Shown piece by piece: positions 1 through 8,753 of a DNA stretch of 64,000 nt. The first letter of the stretch is position 1. Each line of letters starts with the position of its first letter. Both the position numbers and the translations under genes were made by a program. A model generated the notes under the pieces. It did not search any database, was not told the origin of the DNA, and saw nothing but the letters and a program-made list of their open reading frames with translations. Where the stretch lies: NCBI RefSeq assembly GCF_011683915.1, contig NZ_JAAQPH010000014.1, positions 119,252-183,251 of the forward strand. Direction: 5' to 3'. This stretch comes from Pelagibius litoralis. Lineage in GTDB: Bacteria > Pseudomonadota > Alphaproteobacteria > Kiloniellales > Kiloniellaceae.

Positions 1-566
1 TCGGTCAGGGCGTCGCGCACCGACGAGAAATCATCGGGATCACAGGTGATTTCGTGGCTCTCCGCAGTGGATTCGACGTCACCGGCACCGGCCTCGACCG
101 CGGCCTCGAAGACCTCGTCGGAAGAACCGATGGCCACCGGGTAGGTCACGACACCGAGGCGGTCGAACATGAAGGAGACCGAATTCGTTTCCCCCAGGGT
201 GCCGCCATGCTTGCTGAAGGCCGAGCGCACTTCGGAAGCCGTGCGGTTCCGGTTGTCGGTCAGCGCCTCGACGATCACCGCCACACCGCCGGGGCCGTAA
301 CCCTCGTAGCGGATTTCCTCATAATTGGTGTCATCCTCGCCGCCGGCGGCCCGTTTGATCGCCCGTTCGATATTGTCTTTCGGCATATTGGCCGCCCGCG
401 CCGCCTGAATGGCGCCGCGCAGACGCGGGTTTTTGTCCGGTTCCGGCAGGCCGGACTTGGCAGCCACCAGGATCTCGCGGGTCAAACGCGCGAACTGCTT
501 GGCGCGCTTCTTATCCTGCGCGCCCTTGCGGTACATGATGTTCTTAAACTGTGAATGGCCCGCCAT
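1..566 (-). CDS. yebC: YebC/PmpR-family regulatory protein, C-terminus cut by window edge
   Basis: Reading the minus strand from the ATG at 566 gives a protein beginning [20 protein letters not shown], the hallmark N-terminus of the YebC/PmpR family. About 188 codons are visible of a family length near 245-250, so the C-terminal part lies outside the window. Internal family motifs include [14 protein letters not shown] and [14 protein letters not shown]. YebC proteins are cytoplasmic; they were first described as DNA-binding regulators and more recently linked to relief of ribosome stalling at proline-rich stretches. No partner gene is visible downstream. The family call is secure; the cellular role here is inferred from homologues. 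Confidence 0.95.
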   Translation of the reverse strand, partial: MAGHSQFKNIMYRKGAQDKKRAKQFARLTREILVAAKSGLPEPDKNPRLRGAIQAARAANMPKDNIERAIKRAAGGEDDTNYEEIRYEGYGPGGVAVIVEALTDNRNRTASEVRSAFSKHGGTLGETNSVSFMFDRLGVVTYPVAIGSSDEVFEAAVEAGAGDVESTAESHEITCDPDDFSSVRDALT

Positions 567-859
567 AACTGGACGATCCTATCCTACATAGTGGGACGAA
601 GTCAGCTTGAGCCTACCATATTTTGAGGTTAAGCGGGGCATTCGAGCTTCAGCGTTACCCCCCCAATATGGCGACAATAGGGCGGCTTCTATCAGGTCGC
701 GGGCCGAACCTAAAGCCTCTCGCAGTGCCGGCCCCGGCTTGCAGGCGCTTCATCTGGCGGCAAGCCGGGCCCTTCGGGCGCTTACGAGTTAACGCAACGT
801 TAATTCAGTTGAGACACACTCAATCCATCGCAAACCATTGGAACTGGACGGAAGCCGCA

Positions 860-1153
860 ATGCCGACGCCGTTGAACATCATAGATCTGGCGATCACCGA
901 GGAGATCTCGGGCGATTCGGCCGAGGTCGCGCGCCGACTCGACAAGGCCGCCGATCTGGTCGAGGGCTTTGCCGAGCAGAGTGGCCTCGATGCTCTGGAC
1001 CAACTGCTGTCCATCGCCGAAAAGACCGGTGTCCAAGGATCGACCATCGATCTGGTCGAGGCAGCGCAAGAGGTTGCCAAGGAAGTCACCGGGCAAAGCG
1101 GCGTCCTGCACCGCGAGGTCGAGCGCTTTATCTCCGTCTCATCCGAGCGTTGA
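860..1153 (+). CDS. small protein resembling the C-terminal tail of a methyl-accepting chemotaxis protein
   Basis: This is a 97-residue alpha-helical, acidic protein starting at the ATG at 860; the frame is open further upstream but that part has no recognisable protein character. The last 30 residues (IDLVEAAQEVAKEV...LHREVERFIS) resemble the extreme C-terminus of alphaproteobacterial methyl-accepting chemotaxis proteins, which typically end in an EVDRFL-like motif. There is no membrane segment and no complete signalling hairpin, so it is either a standalone coiled-coil microprotein or a remnant. It lies alone between yebC and a convergent phosphoesterase gene. I do not assign a function; the MCP resemblance is by eye. 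Confidence 0.55.
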   Translation: MPTPLNIIDLAITEEISGDSAEVARRLDKAADLVEGFAEQSGLDALDQLLSIAEKTGVQGSTIDLVEAAQEVAKEVTGQSGVLHREVERFISVSSER

Positions 1154-1201
1154 TCTAACTTTCCGGAAACGTCGGTTCGGCCAAAAGCCCAACCCATCGG
1201 G

Positions 1202-2014
1202 TCAGTCGGGCAAAGCCTCTGACAAGCGCCCGCCGACGCGCAGAGGCAGGACCCGTTCGGCCAATCCGCTGGCGTCGTTGGTTTCGACAAAAACACCGCA
1301 GAGCGTGCCCTCGCCGCTGGCGACGCTCAGCCGCTCGCCCCGCACCTTCTTCACGAAGCGCTCGATCGGCACCGTCTTTTCCATGCCGATGACCGAATCG
1401 TAGTCGCCGCACATCCCCGCGTCGCTTTGATAGGCCGTGCCGCCGGGCAGAATCATGTTGTCGGCCGTGGGCACATGGGTGTGCGTCCCGACAAAGAGGG
1501 AAACCTTGCCGTCGACAAAGTGGCCCGCCGCCATTTTCTCCGAGGTCGCCTCGGCATGATAATCGACGACCACCGCATCGACCGACGCACCCAGACGGTA
1601 CTGGGCCAGCACGCCCGCCAGGCAGGCGAAAGGGTCGTTCAGGTCTTCCATGAAAAGCTGACCCATCACGTTGACCACCAATACCTTCTTCCCGCGGCGG
1701 GTTTCAAAGACCCCGACCCCCTTGCCCGGCGTGCCGGTGGGGAAATTCTGCGGCCGCAGCAGCCTGGGCTCGCCGGAGATGTAGGACATGACTTCCCGCT
1801 GATCCCAGCTGTGATTGCCGCCGGAAATCACGTCGACGCCGACCTCGAAGAGTTGTCGGCAGATCTTCTCGGTAATGCCGAAACCCGAGGCCGCGTTCTC
1901 GCCATTGGCGATCACAAAATCCAACTTCAACCGCTTGCGCAGACCGGGCAGCTGGGCGAGCACGACGTCACGCCCCGGCCGGCCGACGATATCGCCGCAA
2001 AAAAGAAGTCTCAT
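1202..2014 (-). CDS. YmdB-type metallophosphoesterase (TIGR00282 family)
   Basis: This is a 270-aa cytoplasmic dinuclear-metal phosphoesterase. The start at 2014 gives MRLLFCGDIVGRPGRD, where the GDIVGRPGR motif must sit near the N-terminus; the frame continues 20 codons upstream but that extension is not family-like. Metal and active-site motifs in order are GDIVG, ANGENAASGFGI, GGNHSWD, VVDYHAEATSEK and GTHTHVPTAD. Family members such as YmdB/DR1281 hydrolyse 2',3'-cyclic nucleotides and related phosphodiesters. It lies just downstream of the formyl-THF cyclo-ligase gene on the same strand (67 bp gap), an arrangement common in alphaproteobacteria. The fold assignment is strong; the substrate is inferred. 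Confidence 0.9.
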   Translation of the reverse strand: MRLLFCGDIVGRPGRDVVLAQLPGLRKRLKLDFVIANGENAASGFGITEKICRQLFEVGVDVISGGNHSWDQREVMSYISGEPRLLRPQNFPTGTPGKGVGVFETRRGKKVLVVNVMGQLFMEDLNDPFACLAGVLAQYRLGASVDAVVVDYHAEATSEKMAAGHFVDGKVSLFVGTHTHVPTADNMILPGGTAYQSDAGMCGDYDSVIGMEKTVPIERFVKKVRGERLSVASGEGTLCGVFVETNDASGLAERVLPLRVGGRLSEALPD

Positions 2015-2081
2015 ACGAAGGTATCGCAATCTAACAAAGGAATAAGGCCAGCCCGCAACGGCGCTGCCTGCCACAACGGCA

Positions 2082-2717
2082 CTAAAACCGGATCACCGCC
2101 TTTTCGGTCACCAGCCCGTCCAGCTTCTGATCATTACCATCCCGCGGAACCTGCCCCACCTGCTGGGCCGAAAACGCCAAGCCGAGTGCCAGGATATCAC
2201 CTCTGGTGCGCAGAAGCGCAAGACTGCGGTCATAAAATCCGCCGCCATAGCCCAGGCGATAGCCCAGAGCATCGAAAGCCAGCAGGGGCACCAGCAGAAC
2301 CTGCGGTTCCAGCAACGGGCTTTCCGCCGCCGGCTCCTCGGTTCCGAAGCCGGCGGGAAACAGCGGATCCCCGGGCGCCCAGGCGCGGAAGTCCAGCGGC
2401 CGGCCAGGGCCGCGCAGGGCCGGCAAAGCCAGTCTGCAGCCCACCGCCGCCAAGGCCTGGAGCAGCGGTCGCGGGTCCATTTCATCGCCCATCGGCCAAT
2501 AGGCGGAGACGACGGTATCGGCCAGCGCCATGTCATGAGCCATAAAAAGGTCGCGAAGCGCCGCCGCCGCCCGACCGCCGGCCGCCCGATCCGCCTCGGC
2601 GGCGGCCTTGCGGGCTGCCTTGGCAGCCGTCCGCAGCCGTTGCTTGGCGGCGGGAACATCGTCAGGCTGATTATCGGGGCTGGCGTTTTCGGGGGACAAG
2701 ATGGCGTCCGGTCTCAA
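2082..2717 (-). CDS. ygfA: 5-formyltetrahydrofolate cyclo-ligase
   Basis: This is a 211-aa protein of the 5-FTHF cyclo-ligase family, which converts 5-formyl-THF to 5,10-methenyl-THF with ATP and so returns a storage folate to one-carbon metabolism. The C-terminal motif LGYGGGFYDRSLALLR (about residues 155-170) is the phosphate/Mg-binding signature, and SAYWPMGDEMDPRPLL fits the folate-binding half. It follows the 6S RNA and zapA genes on the same strand; the ssrS-ygfA linkage is conserved across proteobacteria and may couple its expression to the 6S transcript. The first about 25 residues are poorly conserved, so a later start is possible. Confidence 0.92.
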   Translation of the reverse strand: MRPDAILSPENASPDNQPDDVPAAKQRLRTAAKAARKAAAEADRAAGGRAAAALRDLFMAHDMALADTVVSAYWPMGDEMDPRPLLQALAAVGCRLALPALRGPGRPLDFRAWAPGDPLFPAGFGTEEPAAESPLLEPQVLLVPLLAFDALGYRLGYGGGFYDRSLALLRTRGDILALGLAFSAQQVGQVPRDGNDQKLDGLVTEKAVIRF

Positions 2718-2797
2718 CCGCTCGGCTATCGGCGTCCGCCGCAGGCGGCGGTCCGCTTGGCGGTAACCGGGCCGGAACCGGGCTCAGGATAGGTATC

Positions 2798-2958
2798 GGG
2801 TGGCGCCGCATAGGCCGTTGGTAGCATAGGATCCTCTGTGGCCTGCCAAGCAGGTGGGCGCCATATACCAGGACCACGGCCCCGGCAGGGACAGCTCCCT
2901 AGAGGTTCGGTATTGGCCCCAGGGATCTCGAAACCTGACGCACCCAGCAGCGCCACCC
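2798..2958 (-). ncRNA. ssrS: 6S RNA
   Basis: The 161 nt between zapA and the formyl-THF cyclo-ligase gene fold into a long rod. The ends at 2947-2958 and 2798-2809 form a 12-bp closing stem (GGGTGGCGCTGC against GCGGCGCCACCC on the minus strand, one G-U pair). The interior has several irregular helices around a large bulge. Position (zapA - ssrS - ygfA), strand and length are those of alphaproteobacterial 6S RNA, which mimics an open promoter and binds the housekeeping RNA polymerase holoenzyme. Exact mature ends are uncertain by several nucleotides. The family is inferred from synteny plus the visible closing stem, not from a covariance-model search. Confidence 0.8.
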
Positions 2959-2975
2959 GACAAAGCTTACCTTAT

Positions 2976-3329
2976 CTAGGCCTCTTGCAGCCGGGCGGCA
3001 AGGGCTTCGATGCGCTGGGCGCAGGCGTCGAGGGCGCGCGAAGCCTGCTCTTCACCGGCACCCGGGGCCGGATTCGCAGCCCCCCGGCCGGACGGCGTCT
3101 CGCCGGCCTTCAGCCCGTCGATCTGACGCCGGGCGTCGAAAAGCTCGTCGGCGACAAGCAGGCAGGACATGAACAAAAGGCGTTGTTCACCCACCTGGCC
3201 GATGCTGCCTTCAAGCTCAACGACCTTGCGGTCGATATGCTCAGCCAGCTTCTTCAGGTGGCTTTCCTGGCCGTCATCGCAGGTGACCTGGTAGGAGCGG
3301 CCGTGAACCATCAGGGAAATCTGTGCCAT
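2976..3329 (-). CDS. zapA: cell division protein ZapA
   Basis: A 117-aa ZapA protein: it begins MAQISLMVHGRSYQVTCDDG and continues with HLKKLAEHIDRKV and the LLFMSCLLVADELFDAR helix, all typical of the FtsZ-ring-associated family. An N-terminal beta domain (about 1-40) precedes a dimer/tetramer coiled-coil helix; the last 35 residues are a Gly/Ala/Pro-rich linker and a short helix. ZapA bundles FtsZ filaments in the cytoplasm. It follows the DUF4164 gene by 5 bp on the same strand, so the two are probably co-transcribed, and 6S RNA lies directly downstream. Confidence 0.93.
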   Translation of the reverse strand: MAQISLMVHGRSYQVTCDDGQESHLKKLAEHIDRKVVELEGSIGQVGEQRLLFMSCLLVADELFDARRQIDGLKAGETPSGRGAANPAPGAGEEQASRALDACAQRIEALAARLQEA

Positions 3330-3334
3330 CGGCG

Positions 3335-3553
3335 TCAGCCTGTCAGGCGGCGAAGCCGCCCGATCGCCTGATCCAGCCGCGCCGAGACGCTGCTGGTCAG
3401 TTGCTGCAGCACCGCGTTCTCGCGTTGCGCCGCGCTCAAGGCTTCGCGCAATGCGGTATCGTCGCCGCCCTGCGCGACGCGGGCCGAAACCACCTTTTCA
3501 AGATTCTCGATTGCGAGCTGCAGCCGTCTGCCGGCTTCATCCATCTGTGCCAT
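3335..3553 (-). CDS. DUF4164-family coiled-coil protein
   Basis: This is a 72-aa protein starting at the ATG at 3553 (MAQMDEAGRRLQLAIENLEK). It is almost entirely helical with heptad character, matching the small DUF4164 proteins found immediately upstream of zapA in many alphaproteobacteria. The frame extends upstream to 3715, but that part is basic and not conserved-looking. Tight spacing to zapA (5 bp) suggests an operon and perhaps a role around division, which is inference only. The divergent 313-bp gap to tkt (3554-3866) must hold promoters for both directions; it contains a TTGACC box near 3774 but no clear -10. Confidence 0.75.
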   Translation of the reverse strand: MAQMDEAGRRLQLAIENLEKVVSARVAQGGDDTALREALSAAQRENAVLQQLTSSVSARLDQAIGRLRRLTG

Positions 3554-3866
3554 TGGCTTTCCGTCCGGTCCCTTCCTGCAGCCGACCGCCTGCTGCCGTC
3601 CTTGGTCTTCACCTTCAACATAAGCATCCGCCCCGTAACCGGTCAACCGGGCACCCCTAAAGTGACTCACGAGTAACGGCCACACGGCACCTTTGTCCGG
3701 CGGTTCTCGATCCACGATCCCCCCAACCCGCTATCACCGGCGGAATTCGCCGAGTTATCCACCAGATGCCGGTTGACCTTAGCCGGTGGTGTCGGCATGT
3801 TGCGGCCCATCCGGTCGCGCAGTTTTGTGCCGCTACCCTCTGGTTTCCCGCAGGTGGATTTCTTCG

Positions 3867-5897
3867 ATGGACGCCGTCACGTCGTCTGCACCGCATGACA
3901 ACAGCAAGCCCCCCATGGATCATCAAGACATGAACCACCGAGATATGGCCAATGCCATCCGCGCTCTGGCCATGGACGCGGTCCAAAAGGCGAACTCCGG
4001 CCACCCCGGCATGCCGATGGGCATGGCCGACGTGGCAACGGTACTCTTCACCCGCTTTCTGAAGTTCGACCCGGCCCAGCCCGACTGGCCGGACCGCGAC
4101 CGCTTCGTGCTCTCCGCCGGCCACGGCTCCATGCTGCTCTACGCGCTGCTGCACCTGACCGGCTACGAAGATATGACGATGGAGGAGCTGCGCAATTTCC
4201 GTCAGCTCGGCAGCCGCACCGCGGGGCACCCGGAATACGGTCATGCGACAGGAATCGAAACCACCACGGGCCCGCTGGGACAGGGCCTGGCCAATGCGGT
4301 CGGCATGGCCCTGGCCGAGCGCCTGTTGAACGCCCGCTTCGGCGATGCGCTGGTCGATCATCACACCTATACGATTGCCGGTGACGGCTGCCTGATGGAA
4401 GGCCTCAGCCACGAGGCAATCTCGCTGGCCGGCCATCTGAAGCTGAACAAGCTCATCGTGCTGTTCGACGACAATTCGATCTGCATCGACGGCAGCACCG
4501 ACCTCACGGTGTCCGACGATCAGATCAAGCGCTTCGAGGCCTGCGGCTGGGCAGCGACCCGCGTGGACGGACACGACCCGGAAGCCATCGCCGCCGCCAT
4601 CGCCGCTGCACAGACGAGCGACCGGCCGAGCCTGATTGCCTGCAAGACCACCATCGGCTACGGATCGCCGAACAAGCAGGGAACCGCGGCGACCCACGGC
4701 GCACCACTCGGCGACGACGAGATCGCCGCCACCCGGGCCGCCCTCGGCTGGCCCCACGCGCCCTTCGAGATTCCCGACGACATTGTGGCATCCTGGCGTA
4801 GCGCCGGTGCGCGCGGCGCCGCCGATTCAGCGGCTTGGCAGGAACGCCTGAACGACACACCCGCCGAACTCCGTAGAACCTTCAAGCAGCAGATGGCAGG
4901 CGAACTGCCGGCAGGCTGGAAAGAGGCCATGGCCGCCTTCAAGGCGGAGATTATCGCCGAGGCGCCGACGGTGGCCACGCGGGTGTCTTCACAAAAGACC
5001 CTGGACGTCCTGACCGCTGCGATCCCGGCGATGCTCGGCGGCTCGGCCGATCTCACCGGCTCCAACAACACCAAGAGCAAAAGCCAGGGCATCGTCTCTG
5101 CCGCCGATTTCTCCGGCGCCTATGTCCACTATGGCGTGCGCGAGCACGGCATGGCGGCGGCGATGAACGGGATCGCACTGCACGGCGGGCTCATTCCCTA
5201 CGGCGGCACCTTTCTGGTCTTCACCGACTACTGCCGCCCCTCGATCCGCCTTTCGGCTCTGATGAAACAACGGGTCATCTATGTCATGACCCACGATTCC
5301 ATCGGCCTGGGCGAGGACGGGCCGACCCATCAGCCGGTCGAGCAGATCGCCGCGCTGCGGGCAATTCCCAATCTTCTGGTGTTCCGGCCGGCCGATACCA
5401 TCGAGACGGCGGAGTGCTGGGAACTGGCACTGCAGAGCGAGGACGCACCCTCGGTGCTGGCCCTGACCCGCCAGGGCCTGCCCACGCTGCGCAAGGACGG
5501 CTCCGAAAACCACTCCGCCTACGGCGCCTACATCATGGTGCCGGCCGACAGCGAGCGGCAGGTGACCCTTCTGGCATCGGGGTCCGAAGTGCTGATCGCG
5601 GTGGAGGCGCAGAAGATGCTGCGCGATGAGGGCATATCGGCGGCGGTCGTGTCGGTTCCCTGCTGGGAGCTGTTCGAGCAGCAGCAGCCGCACTATCGCG
5701 ACGAGGTTCTCAGCCCCGGCACCCTGCACATCGCCATCGAGGCAGCCAGCCCCTTCGGCTGGGAACGCTGGATCGAATCCGGCGGCGGCTTTGTCGGCAT
5801 GCGCTCCTTCGGCGCCTCCGCGCCGGCCAAGGACCTCTATAAAGACTTCAACATTACCGCCGAGGCCGTTGTGGAAGCCGTCAAGACACGTTTTTGA
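3867..5897 (+). CDS. tkt: transketolase
   Basis: A 676-aa thiamine-diphosphate enzyme that moves two-carbon units between sugar phosphates in the pentose phosphate/Calvin pathways. ATG 3867 is chosen because GCAGGTGG lies about 10 nt upstream and because the enzyme body begins soon after ([22 protein letters not shown]). Visible motifs are SAGHGSML, the TPP site [19 protein letters not shown] with downstream [20 protein letters not shown] with the catalytic Glu, and [19 protein letters not shown]. Length and domain order are normal. It heads a unit with class I aldolase and GAPDH, with gaps of only 57 and 78 bp, so the three are likely co-transcribed to the terminator at 8165-8199. Confidence 0.97.
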   Translation: MDAVTSSAPHDNSKPPMDHQDMNHRDMANAIRALAMDAVQKANSGHPGMPMGMADVATVLFTRFLKFDPAQPDWPDRDRFVLSAGHGSMLLYALLHLTGYEDMTMEELRNFRQLGSRTAGHPEYGHATGIETTTGPLGQGLANAVGMALAERLLNARFGDALVDHHTYTIAGDGCLMEGLSHEAISLAGHLKLNKLIVLFDDNSICIDGSTDLTVSDDQIKRFEACGWAATRVDGHDPEAIAAAIAAAQTSDRPSLIACKTTIGYGSPNKQGTAATHGAPLGDDEIAATRAALGWPHAPFEIPDDIVASWRSAGARGAADSAAWQERLNDTPAELRRTFKQQMAGELPAGWKEAMAAFKAEIIAEAPTVATRVSSQKTLDVLTAAIPAMLGGSADLTGSNNTKSKSQGIVSAADFSGAYVHYGVREHGMAAAMNGIALHGGLIPYGGTFLVFTDYCRPSIRLSALMKQRVIYVMTHDSIGLGEDGPTHQPVEQIAALRAIPNLLVFRPADTIETAECWELALQSEDAPSVLALTRQGLPTLRKDGSENHSAYGAYIMVPADSERQVTLLASGSEVLIAVEAQKMLRDEGISAAVVSVPCWELFEQQQPHYRDEVLSPGTLHIAIEAASPFGWERWIESGGGFVGMRSFGASAPAKDLYKDFNITAEAVVEAVKTRF

Positions 5898-5954
5898 CCA
5901 CTCCAAAGCGGTGCGGCCTTCCTATATAGATCAGCGCAAACGGAGGGCTCAGCC

Positions 5955-6953
5955 ATGACATCTGCCAAACTTGCCGAAACAGCCAACGCACTCGTCGCCG
6001 ACGGCAAGGGCATTCTTGCCGCCGACGAGAGTTCGCCGACGATCAAGAAACGCTTCGACGGCATCAAGATCGCTTCCACCGAGGAGAACCGCCGCGACTA
6101 CCGCGACATGCTCTTCAGCACACCCAAAGCCAACAGATACATCTCCGGCGCCATCCTCTACGACGAGACCATCCGCCAGAAGGCGGCGGACGGGAAAACC
6201 CTTGTCGCCAAGCTGAAATCCGCCGGCATAATCCCCGGTATCAAGGTGGATATGGGCGCCAAACCCCTGGCCGGACATCCCGACGAGACCGTCACCGAAG
6301 GCCTGGACGGCCTGCGCGACCGGCTGAAGGAATACGCCAAGCTCGGCGCCCGCTTCACCAAGTGGCGCGGTGTCTACCGCATCAGCGATGCCGCGCCGAG
6401 CCCCGCCTGTGTGATCGCCAATGCCCATGCCCTGGCCCGCTACGCCGCGCTGGCGCAGGAGGCCGGCCTGGTGCCGATCGTCGAACCCGAGGTCCTGATG
6501 GACGGCGACCATACCATCGACGTCTGCGAAGAGGTCACGGAAGAGGTGCTGCGCAGCGTCTACGCCGAACTGGCCAACCAGAATGTCTGGCTGGAAGGCA
6601 CACTGCTGAAGCCGAACATGGTAATCTCCGGCAAGGACTGCCCCGAGCAGGCCGGCGTCGCCGAGGTTGCCGAACGTACCGTCCGCTGCCTGAAGCGCAC
6701 CGTGCCGGCGGTGGTGCCCGGGATCGTCTTCCTGTCCGGCGGGCAAAACGACGAACTGGCAACCGAACACCTGGACGCCATGAACAAGCTCGGCAACCTG
6801 CCTTGGAAACTGAGCTTCTCCTATGGCCGCGCCCTGCAAGCCGCCCCGCTGAAGGCCTGGTCAGGCAAGGCCAAGAACCTGGCGGCGGGCCAGGCGGCCT
6901 TCCTGGAGCGCGCCAAGGCAAACAGCGAAGCCGCCACCGGCCGCTACGCCTGA
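5955..6953 (+). CDS. fructose-bisphosphate aldolase, class I
   Basis: A 332-aa class I (Schiff-base) aldolase of the animal/plant type, which cleaves fructose-1,6-bisphosphate to DHAP and glyceraldehyde-3-phosphate without a metal. The N-terminal GKGILAADESSPTIKKRF, KWRGVYR (Lys136), IVEPEVLMDGDH (Glu177) and LEGTLLKPNMV with Schiff-base Lys219 are all present. The start is supported by CGGAGG about 10 nt upstream. Many alphaproteobacteria encode a class II enzyme at this position in the tkt-gap cluster, so the class I form is a local variation. It sits between tkt and gap on the same strand; pgk is not in the cluster. Confidence 0.96.
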   Translation: MTSAKLAETANALVADGKGILAADESSPTIKKRFDGIKIASTEENRRDYRDMLFSTPKANRYISGAILYDETIRQKAADGKTLVAKLKSAGIIPGIKVDMGAKPLAGHPDETVTEGLDGLRDRLKEYAKLGARFTKWRGVYRISDAAPSPACVIANAHALARYAALAQEAGLVPIVEPEVLMDGDHTIDVCEEVTEEVLRSVYAELANQNVWLEGTLLKPNMVISGKDCPEQAGVAEVAERTVRCLKRTVPAVVPGIVFLSGGQNDELATEHLDAMNKLGNLPWKLSFSYGRALQAAPLKAWSGKAKNLAAGQAAFLERAKANSEAATGRYA

Positions 6954-7031
6954 CGGCGCAAACCCGTCTAAACTCATTGGTACCGGTCCTCGCAGGGGGC
7001 GGGATACGGCAAGCAAGAAGGGAACAGGACC

Positions 7032-8042
7032 ATGGCAGTTAAGGTTGCGATCAACGGATTTGGCCGGATCGGGCGGCTCGTCTTCCGTGCGGCGATGGAG
7101 AGCAAGCGCAAGGACATCGAATTCGTTGCGATCAACGATCTCGGCACCCCCGCGGCCAATGCACACCTGCTGAAGTACGATTCCGTACACGGCACCTACC
7201 CCGGCAAGGTCGATGCCATGAGGGACGCCATCAAGGTCGATGGCAAAAAGGTGAAGGTGCTGTCGGAGCGCGACCCGGCCCAACTGCCCTGGGCCAAGCT
7301 GGGCGTCGATATCGTGCTGGAATGCACCGGCATCTTCACCAGCAAGGAAGCCGCCGGCAAGCATCTGGAAGCGGGCGCAAAGAAGGTCCTGGTTTCGGCC
7401 CCGGCCTCCGGCGCCGACATCACCGTGGTCTACGGCGTCAACCACGACAAGATGCGCAAGAGCCATAAGATCATCTCCAACGCCTCCTGCACCACCAACT
7501 GCCTGGTGCCGGTCGCCCACGTGCTGGAGCAGACGGTCGGCATCAAGCACGGTTTCATGACCACCGTGCATTCCTTTACCGGCGATCAGCCGAGCGTCGA
7601 CACCCTGCACAAGGACCTGCGCCGGGCCCGGGCGGCGTCGCTCTCCATGATCCCGACCTCGACCGGCGCCGCGCGCGCCACCGGCCTGGTGCTGCCGGGC
7701 CTGGACGGAAAGCTGGACGGCACTTCGATCCGGGTGCCGACCGCCAACGTCAGCCTGATCGACCTGACCATCGAAGCGAAGAAGAAGACCACGGTAGAGG
7801 CCATCAACGCCGCTATGGTAAAGGCCGCCAATGGCCCCCGCCTGAAGGGCGTCCTGGCAGTCAACGAGGCGCCGCTGGTTTCCTGCGACTTCAATCACTC
7901 GATGGCCAGTTCGACCTTCGATGCAACCCAGACCCAGGTGCTCGACGGCACCTGCGTGCGCGTGCTGTCCTGGTACGACAACGAATGGGGCTTCTCCAAC
8001 CGCATGAGCGACACCGCTGTGGCCCTGGGTAAGTTGCTCTAG
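7032..8042 (+). CDS. gap: type I glyceraldehyde-3-phosphate dehydrogenase
   Basis: A 336-aa GAPDH that oxidatively phosphorylates glyceraldehyde-3-phosphate in the cytoplasm. The Rossmann motif INGFGRIGRLVFR opens the protein and IND at 34-36 is the dinucleotide-ribose region. SNASCTTNCL carries catalytic Cys153, and the TVHSFTGDQ and WYDNEWGFSNRM motifs are intact. The RBS is AAGAAGGGAACAGG upstream. It is the last gene of the tkt-fba-gap unit; a 24-bp perfect palindrome and a T-tailed hairpin follow. The usual partner pgk is absent from this cluster. Confidence 0.97.
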   Translation: MAVKVAINGFGRIGRLVFRAAMESKRKDIEFVAINDLGTPAANAHLLKYDSVHGTYPGKVDAMRDAIKVDGKKVKVLSERDPAQLPWAKLGVDIVLECTGIFTSKEAAGKHLEAGAKKVLVSAPASGADITVVYGVNHDKMRKSHKIISNASCTTNCLVPVAHVLEQTVGIKHGFMTTVHSFTGDQPSVDTLHKDLRRARAASLSMIPTSTGAARATGLVLPGLDGKLDGTSIRVPTANVSLIDLTIEAKKKTTVEAINAAMVKAANGPRLKGVLAVNEAPLVSCDFNHSMASSTFDATQTQVLDGTCVRVLSWYDNEWGFSNRMSDTAVALGKLL

Positions 8043-8070
8043 GCAAGTGTTTTCGCTTCAGGCGGCGCCG

Positions 8071-8134
8071 GCCCGCTCCCCCTCCCGGCCACCCAACGCC
8101 AGTATCCTATGGGTGGCCGGGAGGGGGAGCGGGC
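8071..8134. repeat. GC-rich intergenic palindrome, copy 1 (24-bp perfect arms)
   Basis: The arms at 8071-8094 and 8111-8134 are perfectly complementary over 24 bp with a 16-nt loop. A related element lies at 47288-47368 in the opposite orientation: the flank after this copy's right arm (TGGAACCGCTTCGACGT) is the reverse complement, with one mismatch, of the flank preceding that copy's left arm. This marks a dispersed palindromic (REP-like) family rather than a simple terminator. Confidence 0.85.
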
Positions 8135-8164
8135 TGGAACCGCTTCGACGTCAGTCGGCAAAAC

Positions 8165-8199
8165 AAAAGGCGGGGCCGCGCGGGTCCCGCCTTTTCTCT
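8165..8199 (+). terminator. Rho-independent terminator of the tkt-fba-gap unit
   Basis: AAAAGGCGGG at 8165-8174 pairs perfectly with CCCGCCTTTT at 8186-8195 around an 11-nt loop. The U-rich 3' arm followed by CTCTGTCT makes a convincing intrinsic terminator about 120 bp after gap. Confidence 0.85.
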
Positions 8200-8298
8200 G
8201 TCTATCGCGATTTCAGCCCCCTGCGGCTATTTTTCACCCTCCCTTAAACCTGTTCGGGCCCTATTCTCCCCAAAGGCCTTCGTTTGAAGCACCCGGAT

Positions 8299-8709
8299 AT
8301 GCACGCCAAGACGATCATCATTCACTCGCTGGAGCACGCGGTCTGCGCCTTGAAAGCAGCCCGCGCGCTGGGTTGCGGCGTCACCCTGGCCTCTCCCCCC
8401 GGGGCGGCCGCCTATACCGGCGCCCTGTGGTTCCGCGAAGTCGTCAAGGCCGCCGAGCGGGAGGTTCCCGATGCGGACTTCTCCGCCGTCCTGGACTGCG
8501 GCGACAAGCCGGGCCTGGTCATGGCCGCCTTCCGCCAGGGGGTGAGATCGGTGCGCTTCACCGGCGGCAAGGTCCAGACCGGGAAACTGCAGGCCCTGGC
8601 CGACAACGAGGGTTATCACCTGATCACCGGCAAGCTCGACAGCCTGGACCTGGCCGCGGAGAGCGATCCCGCCGGGGCCTGCCGCGCCTGGCTGGAGCAG
8701 GCGCCCTAG
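8299..8709 (+). CDS. conserved-looking hypothetical protein upstream of ThiE-like gene
   Basis: A 136-aa soluble alpha/beta protein starting at the ATG at 8299 (MHAKTIIIHSLEHAVCALKA); an in-frame TTG at 8284 is an alternative. It has alternating hydrophobic strands and helices (VTLASPPGAAAYTG, FSAVLDCGDKPGLVMAAF, VRSVRFTGG), suggestive of a small Rossmann-like or TIM-fragment fold. I do not recognise the family. It is followed after 44 bp by the ThiE-like gene on the same strand, so the two may form an operon. No signal peptide or membrane segment is visible. Confidence 0.75.
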   Translation: MHAKTIIIHSLEHAVCALKAARALGCGVTLASPPGAAAYTGALWFREVVKAAEREVPDADFSAVLDCGDKPGLVMAAFRQGVRSVRFTGGKVQTGKLQALADNEGYHLITGKLDSLDLAAESDPAGACRAWLEQAP

Positions 8710-8753
8710 CCTTCATCCAACTTTCAAGACTCGAAACCCGAAAGACCCAGCCT

